Part shown: positions 34,269 through 43,235 of the stretch, piece by piece
Numbering within the stretch: the first letter of the stretch is position 1
Layout: each line of letters opens with the position of its first letter
From: Nitrospirillum sp034653275
Lineage (GTDB): Bacteria; Pseudomonadota; Alphaproteobacteria; Azospirillales; Azospirillaceae
NCBI RefSeq assembly: GCF_034653275.1
Contig: NZ_JAYEES010000004.1
Coordinates: 1,612,001-1,676,000, forward strand
Reading direction: 5' to 3'
DNA length: 64,000 nt
Made by a program: the position numbers and the translations under genes
Notes under the pieces: model-generated
Database searches by the model: none
What the model was told of the DNA's origin: nothing
The model's input: the letters and a program-made list of their open reading frames with translations, nothing else

Positions 34269-35414
34269 ATGGCGGACGCCACGACACTGGCACGGCATTT
34301 GGTCGACTGGAGCGCATCCCTCAACGGTGCGGCTCCTAACGGTATGGCCCGCAACGGCGCGGCCCATCGGCGGGCGGACGTGGTCCGCACCATCCTGGCC
34401 CTGGCCGACGCCGGCCTGGCCATCGCCGACCTGGTGGCCATGGGCCCCCTGGCGGGCGAGATGGCGGCGGTGCGCGGCGAAAGCAACGGCGACACCCAGA
34501 AGGAACTGGACCTGCGCGCCCACGACATCGTCATCGACCGCCTGGCCGGCGCCCCGGTGGCGGTGGTGGGGTCGGAGGAGTCGGATGCCCCCGTCCTGCT
34601 GAACCCCGCGGGTACGCTGGCGGTGGCCATCGACCCGCTGGACGGGTCCAGCAACATCGAAACCAACGTCTCGGTCGGCACCATCTTTTCCATCCTGGGC
34701 GTGGAGGACGCGGCCGACCCGGCGGCGGCCCTGCTGCAGCCCGGTCACCGCCAGCTGGCGGCGGGCTTCCTGGTCTACGGACCGCAAACCGCCCTGGTCC
34801 TGACCCTGGGCGCCGGCACCGAAATCTTCTTCCTGGACAAGCGGCCGGTGGCGCCCGTGGTGGCGGTGCAGGCGGGCAACGGCTGGGCCGCCCCGCCGCC
34901 GCCCACGCCCCCGGCGGAATTCGTCCGCATGGCCGGCCCCGTCGCGGTGGCGGCGGAGACGAAGGAATTCGCCATCAACGCGTCGAACCAGCGGCACTGG
35001 GCGCCCAGCATCCGGGGCTATATCGACGATTGCCTGGCCGGCTGCGACGGGCCCCGGGCCAAGAACTACAACATGCGCTGGATCGCGTCCCTGGTGGCCG
35101 ACGCCTTCCGCATCCTGCGCCGGGGCGGGGTCTATCTCTACCCCACGGACGAGCGCCCCGGCTATCGCACCGGCCGCCTGCGTCTGGTCTATGAGGCCAA
35201 CCCCATCGCCCTGATCATCGAGCAGGCCGGCGGGGCCGCCACCGACGGGCAAACCCGCATCCTGGACCTGACGCCCGGCCATCTGCATGAGCGCACGGCC
35301 CTGGTCTTCGGGTCACGCGCCGAGGTGGAGCGGGTGGCGAACCACCATGCCGCCCCGCCCCTCCTGGCCGATCGCGCGCCCCTGTTCGGGCAGCGCGGCC
35401 TGCTGCGCGCCTGA
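34269..35414 (+). CDS. cbbF: Fructose-1,6-bisphosphatase class 1
   Basis: 381 aa. Hydrolyses fructose 1,6-bisphosphate (and, in such operons, probably sedoheptulose bisphosphate) in the Calvin cycle. Metal site DPLDGSSNIETNVSVGTIF near residue 122 and the upstream SEESD; substrate-binding NYNMRWIASLVADAFRIL and GVYLYPTDERP are typical of class 1 enzymes, as is EANPIALIIEQAGGAATDG. First gene of the cbb operon, GGGAGGA before the ATG. The N-terminal 20 residues are an Ala/Asn-rich extension. Confidence 0.92.
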   Translation: MADATTLARHLVDWSASLNGAAPNGMARNGAAHRRADVVRTILALADAGLAIADLVAMGPLAGEMAAVRGESNGDTQKELDLRAHDIVIDRLAGAPVAVVGSEESDAPVLLNPAGTLAVAIDPLDGSSNIETNVSVGTIFSILGVEDAADPAAALLQPGHRQLAAGFLVYGPQTALVLTLGAGTEIFFLDKRPVAPVVAVQAGNGWAAPPPPTPPAEFVRMAGPVAVAAETKEFAINASNQRHWAPSIRGYIDDCLAGCDGPRAKNYNMRWIASLVADAFRILRRGGVYLYPTDERPGYRTGRLRLVYEANPIALIIEQAGGAATDGQTRILDLTPGHLHERTALVFGSRAEVERVANHHAAPPLLADRAPLFGQRGLLRA

Positions 35415-35431
35415 CGGAAGGACCCAGCCCC

Positions 35432-36306
35432 ATGTCCATCCGCCATCCCATCATTTCCGTCACCGGCTCGTCCGGGGCCGGCACCACCTCGGTCCGGCAG
35501 ATTTTTGAGCACGTCTTCCGGCGTGAGGGGGTGAACGCCGTTTGCATCGACGGCGACGCCTATCACCGTTATGACCGCGCCCAGATGAAGCAGGCCATCG
35601 CCCAGGCGGACAAGGACGGCGATCACCATTTCAGCCATTTCGGTCCGCACGCCAACCTGCTGGGCGAGTTGCAGGAGCTGTTCCGCCGTTATGGCGACGA
35701 CGGCACGGGCCGCACCCGCCACTACGTCCACGACTCCGGCGAGGCGGACCACTATGGCTGCCCCCCGGCACCTTCACCCCCTGGGAGGATCTGCCCGGCC
35801 CCAGCGACCTGCTGTTCTATGAGGGCCTGCACGGCGCGGTGGTGGCCGACGGCTATGACATCGCCGGCCACGCGGACCTGAAGATCGGCGTGGTGCCGGT
35901 GATCAACCTGGAATGGATCCAGAAGATCCACCGTGACCGCACCAGCCGCGGCTACAGCACCGACGACGTCATGACCACCATCCTGCGGCGCATGCCGGAC
36001 TATGTCCGCTACATCTGCCCGCAGTTCACCCAGACGGACATCAATTTCCAGCGGGTGCCCACGGTCGACACCTCCAACCCCTTCATCGCGCGGTGGATAC
36101 CGACCCCGGACGAATCCATCGTCGTCATCCGCTTCCGCAACCCGCGCGGCATCGACTTCCCCTACCTGCTGTCCATGATCGCCGGCAGCTTCATGTCGCG
36201 CGCCAATTCCATCGTCATCCCGGGCGGCAAGCTCGACCTGGCCATGCAGCTGATCCTGACGCCGCTGATCCTGCAGTTGGTCGAACGCAAGCGCCGCGCC
36301 GGCTGA
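35432..36306 (+). pseudogene. cbbP: Phosphoribulokinase, split by a one-base deletion in a C run
   Basis: PRK phosphorylates ribulose 5-phosphate to RuBP, the CO2 acceptor. The first frame has the ATP loop ISVTGSSGAGTTSVRQIFEH and CIDGDAYHRYDR, up to EADHYGC. At the run of six C at 35761-35766 the frame is lost; seven C would restore PPGTFTPWEDL and connect with the second open part, which contains HADLKIGVVPVINLEWIQKI and GYSTDDVMTTILRRMPDY and ends at 36306. The repaired protein is about 291 aa, the normal length for this family. All other cbb genes are intact, so a sequencing error is more likely than a lost gene. Confidence 0.85.
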
Positions 36307-36317
36307 AGGAGGCAGGC

Positions 36318-38336
36318 ATGACCCCCACCCTATCCCTGCGTCAGGTTGAAAGCGCCGAGCCTGACACCCCTGACCTGGCCGGCATGGCCAACGCCGTGCG
36401 CATGCTGGCGGTGGCGGGGGTGGAGGCGGCGAAGTCCGGCCACCCCGGCATGCCCATGGGCATGGCCGATGTCGCCACCGTGCTGTTCACCCGGGTGATG
36501 CGCCTGGACCCGACGCGGCCCGACTGGCCGGACCGCGACCGCTTCGTCCTGTCGGCCGGCCACGGCAGCATGCTGCAATACGCCCTGCACCATCTGCTGG
36601 GCTATGCCGACATGCCCGTGGAGGAGCTGAAACGCTTCCGCCAGCTGGGATCCAAGGCCGCGGGCCATCCGGAATACGGCCACGCAGCGGGCATCGAGAC
36701 CACCACCGGCCCGCTGGGCCAGGGCATCACCACCGCCGTGGGCATGGCGCTGGCGGAGCGGCATCTGAACGCCCGCTTAGGCGACGCCCTGGTCGACCAC
36801 CGCACCTATGTCATCGCCGGCGACGGCTGCTTGATGGAAGGCATCAGCCAGGAGGCCATCGACCTGGCTGGCCATCTGGCCCTGTCCCGCCTGGTGGTTC
36901 TGTGGGACGACAACGGCATTTCCATCGACGGCCCCACGCGGCTGTCCACCGGCACCGACCAGTTGGCGCGCCTCAAAGCCTCGGGTTGGGCGGTGGAGCG
37001 GGTGGACGCCTACGACCATGAGGCCATCGAGGCGGCCCTGAACCGGGCGCGGACCAGCGACCGCCCCACCCTGATCGCCTGCCGCAGCGTCATCGGCTAT
37101 GGCGCCCCCACCAAGGCCGGCACCTGCGGCGTGCACGGCGCGCCCCTGGGCGCGGAGGAGGCGCAAGCCGCCGCCCGGGCCCTGGGCTGGGACAGCCCGC
37201 CCTTCGCCGTGCCGGATGACATCCGCGACGCCTGGCGCGCCGTGGGCCAGGCGGGCGGTCAGGCACGCGAGGCCTGGGAACGGCGGCTGGCCGCCCATCC
37301 CGCCCGCGCCGACTTCTGGCGCGTCATGGCGGCGGAGCCGGGATCGGCCCTGACCGACGCCCTGGCCGCCTATCGTCAGGAGTTGGTGGAGACGGCACCC
37401 AAGATGGCCACGCGCAAGGCCTCGCAACTGGTGTTGGGCGTGGTGAACGCCGTCACCGACCTAACCGTGGGCGGATCGGCCGACCTCACCCATTCCAACC
37501 TGACCCAGACCAAGGGGATGGACGTGATGGACGCCGGCGCCTACGCCGGACGCTACATCCACTATGGCATCCGGGAACATGCCATGGCCGCCGTCATGAA
37601 CGGCCTGGCCCTGCACGGCGGCATCATTCCCTATGGCGGCACCTTCCTGGTGTTTTCCGACTACGCCCGGGGCGCCATCCGCCTGTCGGCGCTGATGGGC
37701 GTGCGGGTCATCCATGTGCTGACCCATGACAGCATCGGCCTGGGCGAGGACGGCCCCACCCACCAGCCGGTGGAGCACCTGGCCACGCTGCGCGCCACGC
37801 CCAACCTGAATGTCTTCCGCCCAGCGGACGCGGTGGAGACGGCGGAATGCTGGGAATTGGCGCTGAACAGCCGGGGCACGCCGTCGGCCCTGTGCCTGTC
37901 GCGCCAGGACCTGCCCACCCTGCGCCGTGACGCCTCCTGGAACCGCAGCGCCGCCGGCGCCTATATCCTGCGCGAGACGCCAGGCCCGCGCGACGCCACC
38001 CTGCTGGCCACCGGGTCGGAGGTGGCCCTGGCGGTGGAGGCGGCGGAGCGCCTGGCCGACGAGGGCATCGCCGCCGCCGTCGTGTCCATGCCCTGCTGGG
38101 AGCTGTTCGAGCGCCAGCCGCCGGCTAACCGCGCCATCGTCCTGGGCAACGCCCCCCGCATCGGGGTGGAGGCGGCGGTGCGCTTCGGCTGGGACCGCTG
38201 GCTGGGTGACCAGGGCGCCTTCATCGGGATGGCGGGCTTCGGCGCCTCCGCCCCCGCGCCCGACCTCTACCGCCATTTCGGCATCACCGTCGACGCCATC
38301 ATGGCCGCCGTCCGCGCCCGCGTCGCCGCACCATGA
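36318..38336 (+). CDS. cbbT: Transketolase
   Basis: 672 aa, thiamine diphosphate enzyme moving two-carbon units between Calvin cycle sugars. N-terminal AKSGHPGMPMGMADVATVL and SAGHGSMLQYALHHLLGY, ThDP motif GDGCLMEGISQEAIDLAG, pyrimidine-domain YIHYGIREHAMAAVMNG, and DSIGLGEDGPTHQPVEHL. AAGGAGG overlapping the cbbP stop gives strong translation from the ATG at 36318. Full family length. Confidence 0.93.
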   Translation: MTPTLSLRQVESAEPDTPDLAGMANAVRMLAVAGVEAAKSGHPGMPMGMADVATVLFTRVMRLDPTRPDWPDRDRFVLSAGHGSMLQYALHHLLGYADMPVEELKRFRQLGSKAAGHPEYGHAAGIETTTGPLGQGITTAVGMALAERHLNARLGDALVDHRTYVIAGDGCLMEGISQEAIDLAGHLALSRLVVLWDDNGISIDGPTRLSTGTDQLARLKASGWAVERVDAYDHEAIEAALNRARTSDRPTLIACRSVIGYGAPTKAGTCGVHGAPLGAEEAQAAARALGWDSPPFAVPDDIRDAWRAVGQAGGQAREAWERRLAAHPARADFWRVMAAEPGSALTDALAAYRQELVETAPKMATRKASQLVLGVVNAVTDLTVGGSADLTHSNLTQTKGMDVMDAGAYAGRYIHYGIREHAMAAVMNGLALHGGIIPYGGTFLVFSDYARGAIRLSALMGVRVIHVLTHDSIGLGEDGPTHQPVEHLATLRATPNLNVFRPADAVETAECWELALNSRGTPSALCLSRQDLPTLRRDASWNRSAAGAYILRETPGPRDATLLATGSEVALAVEAAERLADEGIAAAVVSMPCWELFERQPPANRAIVLGNAPRIGVEAAVRFGWDRWLGDQGAFIGMAGFGASAPAPDLYRHFGITVDAIMAAVRARVAAP

Positions 38337-38359
38337 AACCCTAGGACGCGACCGCGTCC

Positions 38360-38438
38360 GCCGGAGCATTCCGGGCAGCGTCAGCGGACCGAAATGCGAG
38401 GACAGCCAAGGGGCGGATGCCCCGCCGGCGCCTGAGGA
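38360..38438 (+). repeat. Intergenic repeat, copy 1 (between cbbT and cbbA)
   Basis: About 79 bases nearly identical to copy 2 at 39584. Contains AGCGTCAGCGGAC, AGCCAAG, a stem GGGGC-GGAT-GCCCC (38410-38423) and GCCGGCGCCTGAGGA. The stem differs from copy 2 by a compensatory pair. Sits in the mRNA leader between two cbb genes. Confidence 0.8.
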
Positions 38439-38458
38439 ACACTAAAGGGAGAACACTT

Positions 38459-39544
38459 ATGCCCCGCATCACCCTGCGACAGCTGTTGGACCACGCGGCG
38501 GAACGCGACTACGGCGTCCCGGCCTTCAATATCAACAACATGGAACAGGGCCTTGCCGTCATGGAGGCGGCGGCGCAGGTGGACGCACCCGTCATCCTGC
38601 AGGCCAGCCGGGGCGCCCGGTCGTACGCCGGCGACCTGATGCTGGCCCATATGATCGACGCGCTGGAAGCCCTCTACCCCACCATCCCGCTGTGCCTGCA
38701 CCAGGACCACGGCAACAGCGAGGCCACCTGCCTGACCGCCCTGCAGCACGGCTTCACCTCCGTCATGATGGACGGGTCGCTGCTGGCCGACGCCAAGACG
38801 CCGGCGTCCTACGCGTACAACGTCGACATCACCCGCCGCGTGGCGGAGGCCGCGCACTGGGTGGGCGCCTCGGTCGAGGGGGAGCTGGGCGTGCTGGGCA
38901 GCCTGGAGACCGGCCAGGGCGAGGCGGAGGACGGCCACGGCGCCGAGGGCGTGCTGTCGCTGGACCAGCTGTGCACCGACCCCGACCAGGCGCTGGACTT
39001 CGTCGCCGCCACCCGCGTGGACGCGCTGGCCATCGCCATGGGCACCTCGCACGGCGCCTATAAATTCTCGCGCCAGCCCGACGGCGACATCCTGGCCATG
39101 GATGTGGTGGAGGCCATCCACGCGCGGCTGCCCAACACCCACCTGGTGATGCACGGCAGCTCCTCCGTTCCGCAGGAACTGCAGGATTTGTTCAACGCCT
39201 ATGGCGGCCGCATGCCCCGCACCTGGGGCGTGCCGGTGGAGGAGATCGTGCGCGGCATCCGCTTCGGCGTGCGCAAGATCAACATCGACACCGACTGCCG
39301 CCTGGCCATGGCGGTGCAGTTCCGCAAGACGGCGACCGAGCACCCGGCGGAATTCGACCCGCGCAAGTTCCTGAAGCCGGCCATGGACGCCATGAAGGCG
39401 CTGTGCCGCGACCGGTTCGAGCAGTTCGGCGCCGCCGGCAACGCCAGCCGCATCACGCCCCTGCCCATGGCCGCCATGGCCAAGCGCTACGCCACAGGAT
39501 CCCTGGACCCTCAGTTGGGCCGCGCGCCCGTCGCGGCCGAATAG
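38459..39544 (+). CDS. cbbA: Fructose-bisphosphate aldolase class II, Calvin cycle subtype
   Basis: 361 aa. Zn-dependent aldolase joining dihydroxyacetone phosphate with glyceraldehyde 3-phosphate or erythrose 4-phosphate. Zinc ligands in LCLHQDHGN, then VEGELGVLGS, MGTSHGAYKF and LVMHGSSSVPQE; active-site NIDTDCRLAM near the end. The ATG at 38459 has GGGAG upstream; the longer frame from 38417 is part of the intergenic repeat. Follows cbbT after 122 bases. Confidence 0.93.
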   Translation: MPRITLRQLLDHAAERDYGVPAFNINNMEQGLAVMEAAAQVDAPVILQASRGARSYAGDLMLAHMIDALEALYPTIPLCLHQDHGNSEATCLTALQHGFTSVMMDGSLLADAKTPASYAYNVDITRRVAEAAHWVGASVEGELGVLGSLETGQGEAEDGHGAEGVLSLDQLCTDPDQALDFVAATRVDALAIAMGTSHGAYKFSRQPDGDILAMDVVEAIHARLPNTHLVMHGSSSVPQELQDLFNAYGGRMPRTWGVPVEEIVRGIRFGVRKINIDTDCRLAMAVQFRKTATEHPAEFDPRKFLKPAMDAMKALCRDRFEQFGAAGNASRITPLPMAAMAKRYATGSLDPQLGRAPVAAE

Positions 39545-39583
39545 CAACCCGCAACACCCAAAATCCAGGCCCCGGCCGGGGCC

Positions 39584-39662
39584 GCCGGAGATTTCTGGGG
39601 AGCGTCAGCGGACTGGAAATCGAGGATAGCCAAGGCGCGGATGCGCCGCCGGCGCTTGAGGA
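39584..39662 (+). repeat. Intergenic repeat, copy 2 (between cbbA and cbbL)
   Basis: Direct repeat of copy 1, about 80 percent identical. Stem GGCGC-GGAT-GCGCC at 39634-39647. The terminal TGAGGAGAG provides the ribosome binding site of cbbL at 39671. Confidence 0.8.
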
Positions 39663-39670
39663 GAGCAACC

Positions 39671-41128
39671 ATGAACGCGATCGATAAAAGGGACCGCCGC
39701 GACCGCTATGCCGCCGGGGTCATGAAGTATCAGGACATGGGCTACTGGCAGCCGGACTACGTGCCCAAGGACACGGACGTCATCGCCGTCTTCCGCATCA
39801 CGCCGCAGGACGGGGTGGACCCCATCGAGGCCGCCGCCGCCGTGGCGGGCGAGTCCTCCACCGCCACCTGGACGGTGGTGTGGACCGACCGGCTGACCGC
39901 CTGCGACAAGTACCGGGCCAAGGCCCACCGCGTGGAACCGGTGCCCGGGTCGCCCGACAGCTGGTTCGCCTACATCGCCTATGACATCGATCTTTTCGAA
40001 CCCGGATCGATCGCCAACCTGACGGCGTCCATCATCGGCAACGTCTTCGGCTTCAAGCCGCTGAAGGCCCTGCGGCTGGAGGACATGCGGCTGCCGGTGG
40101 CCTATGTGAAGACCTTCGACGGGCCGCCCACCGGCATCGTTGTGGAACGGGAACGGCTGGACAAGTTCGGCCGGCCCCTGCTGGGCGCCACGGTGAAGCC
40201 CAAGCTGGGCCTGTCGGGCCGCAACTACGGCCGCGTGGTCTATGAGGCGCTGAAGGGCGGCCTGGACTTCACCAAGGATGACGAGAACATCAACTCCCAG
40301 CCCTTCATGCACTGGCGCGACCGCTTCCTCTATTGCATGGAGGCGGTGAACCGCGCCCAGGCGGTGACGGGCGAGGTCAAGGGCACCTACCTCAACGTGA
40401 CCGCCGCCACCATGGAGGACATGTACGAGCGGGCGGAGTTCGCCAAGTCCATCGGTTCATGCATCGTCATGATCGACCTGGTCATCGGCTACACCGCCAT
40501 CCAGTCCATGTCCAAATGGGCGCGGCGCAACGACATGGTGCTGCACCTGCACCGCGCCGGGCATTCCACCTACACCCGGCAGAAGAGCCACGGCGTGTCC
40601 TTCCGCGTCATCGCCAAATGGATGCGCCTGGCCGGGGTGGACCACATCCACGCCGGCACCGTGGTGGGCAAGCTGGAGGGCGACCCCGCCACCACCAAGG
40701 GCTATTACGACGTCTGCCGCGAGGACTTCCTGCCCCAGCGGCTGGAGAACGGCATCTTCTTCGACCAGTCCTTCGCCTCGCTGCGCAAGACCATGCCGGT
40801 GGCCTCGGGCGGCATCCATGCCGGGCAGATGCACCAACTGTTGGATTTGTTCGGTGACGACGTGGTGCTGCAGTTCGGCGGCGGCACCATCGGCCACCCC
40901 ATGGGCATCCAGGCCGGCGCCACCGCCAACCGGGTGGCGCTGGAGGCCATGGTGCTGGCCCGCAACGAGGGCCGCGACATATTGGCCGAGGGGCCGGACA
41001 TCCTGGCCGCCGCCAGCCGCCACTGCACGCCCCTGCGCCAGGCCTTGGACGTCTGGAAGGACGTGACCTTCAACTACACCTCGACCGACTCACCCGACTT
41101 CGTGCCCACCGCCAGCGTCGCCGGTTAA
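39671..41128 (+). CDS. cbbL: RuBisCO large subunit, form IC (red type)
   Basis: 485 aa. Carboxylates RuBP. The carbamylated lysine region is GLDFTKDDENINSQPFMHWR near residue 200; catalytic HRAGHSTYTRQKSHGVS and loop 6 GTVVGKLEGDP near 330; GGIHAGQMHQLLDLFGDDVV. The N-terminus KRDRRDRYAAGVMKYQDMGYW is characteristic of red-type form IC/ID enzymes, consistent with the adjacent CbbX activase. ATG at 39671 with GAGGAG upstream. Followed 17 bases later by cbbS. Confidence 0.96.
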   Translation: MNAIDKRDRRDRYAAGVMKYQDMGYWQPDYVPKDTDVIAVFRITPQDGVDPIEAAAAVAGESSTATWTVVWTDRLTACDKYRAKAHRVEPVPGSPDSWFAYIAYDIDLFEPGSIANLTASIIGNVFGFKPLKALRLEDMRLPVAYVKTFDGPPTGIVVERERLDKFGRPLLGATVKPKLGLSGRNYGRVVYEALKGGLDFTKDDENINSQPFMHWRDRFLYCMEAVNRAQAVTGEVKGTYLNVTAATMEDMYERAEFAKSIGSCIVMIDLVIGYTAIQSMSKWARRNDMVLHLHRAGHSTYTRQKSHGVSFRVIAKWMRLAGVDHIHAGTVVGKLEGDPATTKGYYDVCREDFLPQRLENGIFFDQSFASLRKTMPVASGGIHAGQMHQLLDLFGDDVVLQFGGGTIGHPMGIQAGATANRVALEAMVLARNEGRDILAEGPDILAAASRHCTPLRQALDVWKDVTFNYTSTDSPDFVPTASVAG

Positions 41129-41145
41129 AGGAAGGAGACCTCATC

Positions 41146-41565
41146 ATGCGCCTCACCCAAGGAACCTTCTCCTTCCTGCCCGACCTGACGGACGAGCAGA
41201 TCACGGCCCAGGTGCAGTACTGCATCGATCAGGGCTGGGCGGTGAATATCGAGTTCACCGACGACCCGCACCCCCGCAACACCTATTGGGACATGTGGGG
41301 CCTGCCCATGTTCGACATCCGCGACGCCGCGGGCGTCATGGGCGAACTGGCGTCCTGCCGCAAGATCTACGGCGACCGCTACATCCGCATCTCCGGCTTC
41401 GACGCCAGTCATGGATGGGAGAGCGTGCGGCTGTCCTTCATCGTCAACCGGCCGGCCAACGAGCCCGGCTTCGCCCTGGAACGTCAGGAAAGCGACGGCC
41501 GGCGCATCCTCTACAGCACCCGCGCCTATGCCGCCCAGCTGCCGGAAGGGGAGCGGTACTCGTGA
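41146..41565 (+). CDS. cbbS: RuBisCO small subunit, form IC
   Basis: 139 aa. Starts MRLTQGTFSFLPDLTDEQI and has WAVNIEFTDDPHPRNTYWDM and GLPMFDIRDAAGVM, the conserved core. The long C-terminal extension (FVLERQESDGRRI-like, ending YAAQLPEGERYS) is the beta hairpin typical of red-type small subunits. GGAAGGAG precedes the ATG; the stop overlaps the cbbX start (TGATG). Confidence 0.95.
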   Translation: MRLTQGTFSFLPDLTDEQITAQVQYCIDQGWAVNIEFTDDPHPRNTYWDMWGLPMFDIRDAAGVMGELASCRKIYGDRYIRISGFDASHGWESVRLSFIVNRPANEPGFALERQESDGRRILYSTRAYAAQLPEGERYS

Positions 41566-42524
41566 TGGCCGCGCCCCCAATGGCCACGGCCCTGAAAGCC
41601 GTCCCACCGGAGGCCGTCGACCTGAAGGCCGACTTCGAAGCCTCCGGCCTGCCGGAAATCTTCGACCAGCTGGACCGGGAGATGGTGGGCCTGGCGCCCA
41701 TCAAGGGGCGGCTGCGCGAGATCGCGGCCCTGCTGCTGGTGGACAGGGCGCGCCAGCGCTTCGGCCTGGCGGTGGGCGCCCCCACCCTGCACATGAGCTT
41801 CACCGGCAACCCCGGCACGGGCAAGACCACCCTGGCGCTGAAGATGGCGGCCATCCTGCACCGCCTGGGCTATGTCCGGCGCGGGCATTTGGTGACCGTC
41901 ACCCGCGACGACCTGGTGGGCCAGTATATCGGCCACACCGCGCCCAAGACCAAGGAGGTGCTGAAGCGCGCCGCCGGCGGCGTGCTGTTCATCGATGAGG
42001 CCTATTATCTCTACCGGCCGGAGAATGAGCGCGACTATGGGCAGGAGGCCATCGAGATCCTGCTGCAGGTCATGGAGAACCAGCGCGACGACCTGGTGGT
42101 CATCCTGGCCGGCTACGCCGACCGCATGGAGCGCTTCTTCCAGGCCAACCCCGGCTTCCGCTCGCGCGTGGCCCACCACATCGACTTCCCCGACTATGGC
42201 GAGGAGGAGTTGCTGGAAATCGGGGAGCGACAGCTGGAGACCATGAACTACCGCCTCAGTCCCCGGGCCCGGGCGGTGTTCGCCCAATACATCGCCCTGC
42301 GCCGGGACCAGCCGCATTTCGCCAACGGCCGGTCCATCCGCAACGCCCTGGACCGTGCCCGCCTGCGCCAGGCCAGCCGCCTGTTCCAGCGCAATGACGG
42401 CCCCCTGTCGGTGGACGACCTGACGGTGATCGAGGCGGAGGACATCCTGGCCAGCCGCGTGTTCGCCGGCAGCCCGGACGGCCAGGCGGGTAGCCAAGTG
42501 GTTGGAAGGGAGGCCGCGTCATGA
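41565..42524 (+). CDS. cbbX: CbbX, red-type RuBisCO activase (AAA+)
   Basis: 319 aa. AAA+ protein that pulls the large-subunit C-terminal tail to release inhibitory sugar phosphates. Walker A TGNPGTGKTTLALKMAAIL, pore-type DLVGQYIGHTAPKTKEVL, Walker B GGVLFIDEAYYLYRP, arginine finger region NPGFRSRVAHHIDFPDY. Start ATG 41565 (or GTG 41562) overlaps the cbbS stop; ends with an ATGA overlap with the epimerase gene. Confidence 0.94.
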   Translation: MAAPPMATALKAVPPEAVDLKADFEASGLPEIFDQLDREMVGLAPIKGRLREIAALLLVDRARQRFGLAVGAPTLHMSFTGNPGTGKTTLALKMAAILHRLGYVRRGHLVTVTRDDLVGQYIGHTAPKTKEVLKRAAGGVLFIDEAYYLYRPENERDYGQEAIEILLQVMENQRDDLVVILAGYADRMERFFQANPGFRSRVAHHIDFPDYGEEELLEIGERQLETMNYRLSPRARAVFAQYIALRRDQPHFANGRSIRNALDRARLRQASRLFQRNDGPLSVDDLTVIEAEDILASRVFAGSPDGQAGSQVVGREAAS

Positions 42525-43171
42525 GCCAGCCCCTGATCGCCCCCAGCATCCTGTCGGCCGACTTCGCCAACTTGGGAAGCGAGGTCCGGGCCATCACGGC
42601 GGCGGGGGCGGACTACATCCACGTCGACGTCATGGACGGCCATTTCGTGCCCAACCTGACCATCGGCCCCGCCGTGGTGAAGGCCCTGCGCCCCCATACC
42701 AGTCGCACCTTCGACGTGCACCTGATGATCAGCCCGGTCGATCCCTACCTGGAGGCCTTCGCCGCCGCCGGCGCCGACATCATCACCGTGCAGGCGGAGG
42801 CCACCACCCACCTGGACCGCACGCTGGAACGCATCCGCGCCCTGGGAAAAAAGGCCGGCGTGGCGCTGAACCCGTCCACGCCGGAAGGGACCGTGGCCTA
42901 TGTGCTGGACCGGCTGGACCTGGTGCTGGTCATGACCGTGAACCCGGGCTTCGGCGGCCAGTCGTTCATTCCCGCCATGATCCCCAAGATCCGGGCCCTG
43001 CGCGCCCTGGTGGGCCGCCGGCCCATCCAGATCGAAGTCGACGGCGGCGTCAACCCGGAGACGGCGCGCCTGTGCGTGCAGGCCGGGGCGGACGTGCTGG
43101 TGGCGGGATCCGCCGTGTTCCAGGGTGGACCCGGCCGCTATCAGGCCAACATCGCGGCCCTGCGCGGCTAA
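42521..43171 (+). CDS. cbbE: Ribulose-phosphate 3-epimerase
   Basis: 216 aa TIM barrel interconverting ribulose 5-phosphate and xylulose 5-phosphate (also called rpe). Motifs IAPSILSADFANLGSEV, YIHVDVMDGHFVPNLTIGP, VHLMISPVDPYL, MTVNPGFGGQSFIP and IEVDGGVNPETA include both catalytic Asp and the metal-binding His residues. Overlaps cbbX by four bases; last recognisable Calvin cycle gene of the operon. Phosphoglycerate kinase and GAPDH genes are not in the window. Confidence 0.94.
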   Translation: MSQPLIAPSILSADFANLGSEVRAITAAGADYIHVDVMDGHFVPNLTIGPAVVKALRPHTSRTFDVHLMISPVDPYLEAFAAAGADIITVQAEATTHLDRTLERIRALGKKAGVALNPSTPEGTVAYVLDRLDLVLVMTVNPGFGGQSFIPAMIPKIRALRALVGRRPIQIEVDGGVNPETARLCVQAGADVLVAGSAVFQGGPGRYQANIAALRG

Positions 43172-43235
43172 GTAGCGCTGGCCAGCCCCCCTTGAAACCG
43201 CGTAGAGGTGCGCGGGGTTGAGGGAGGAAGAACCC

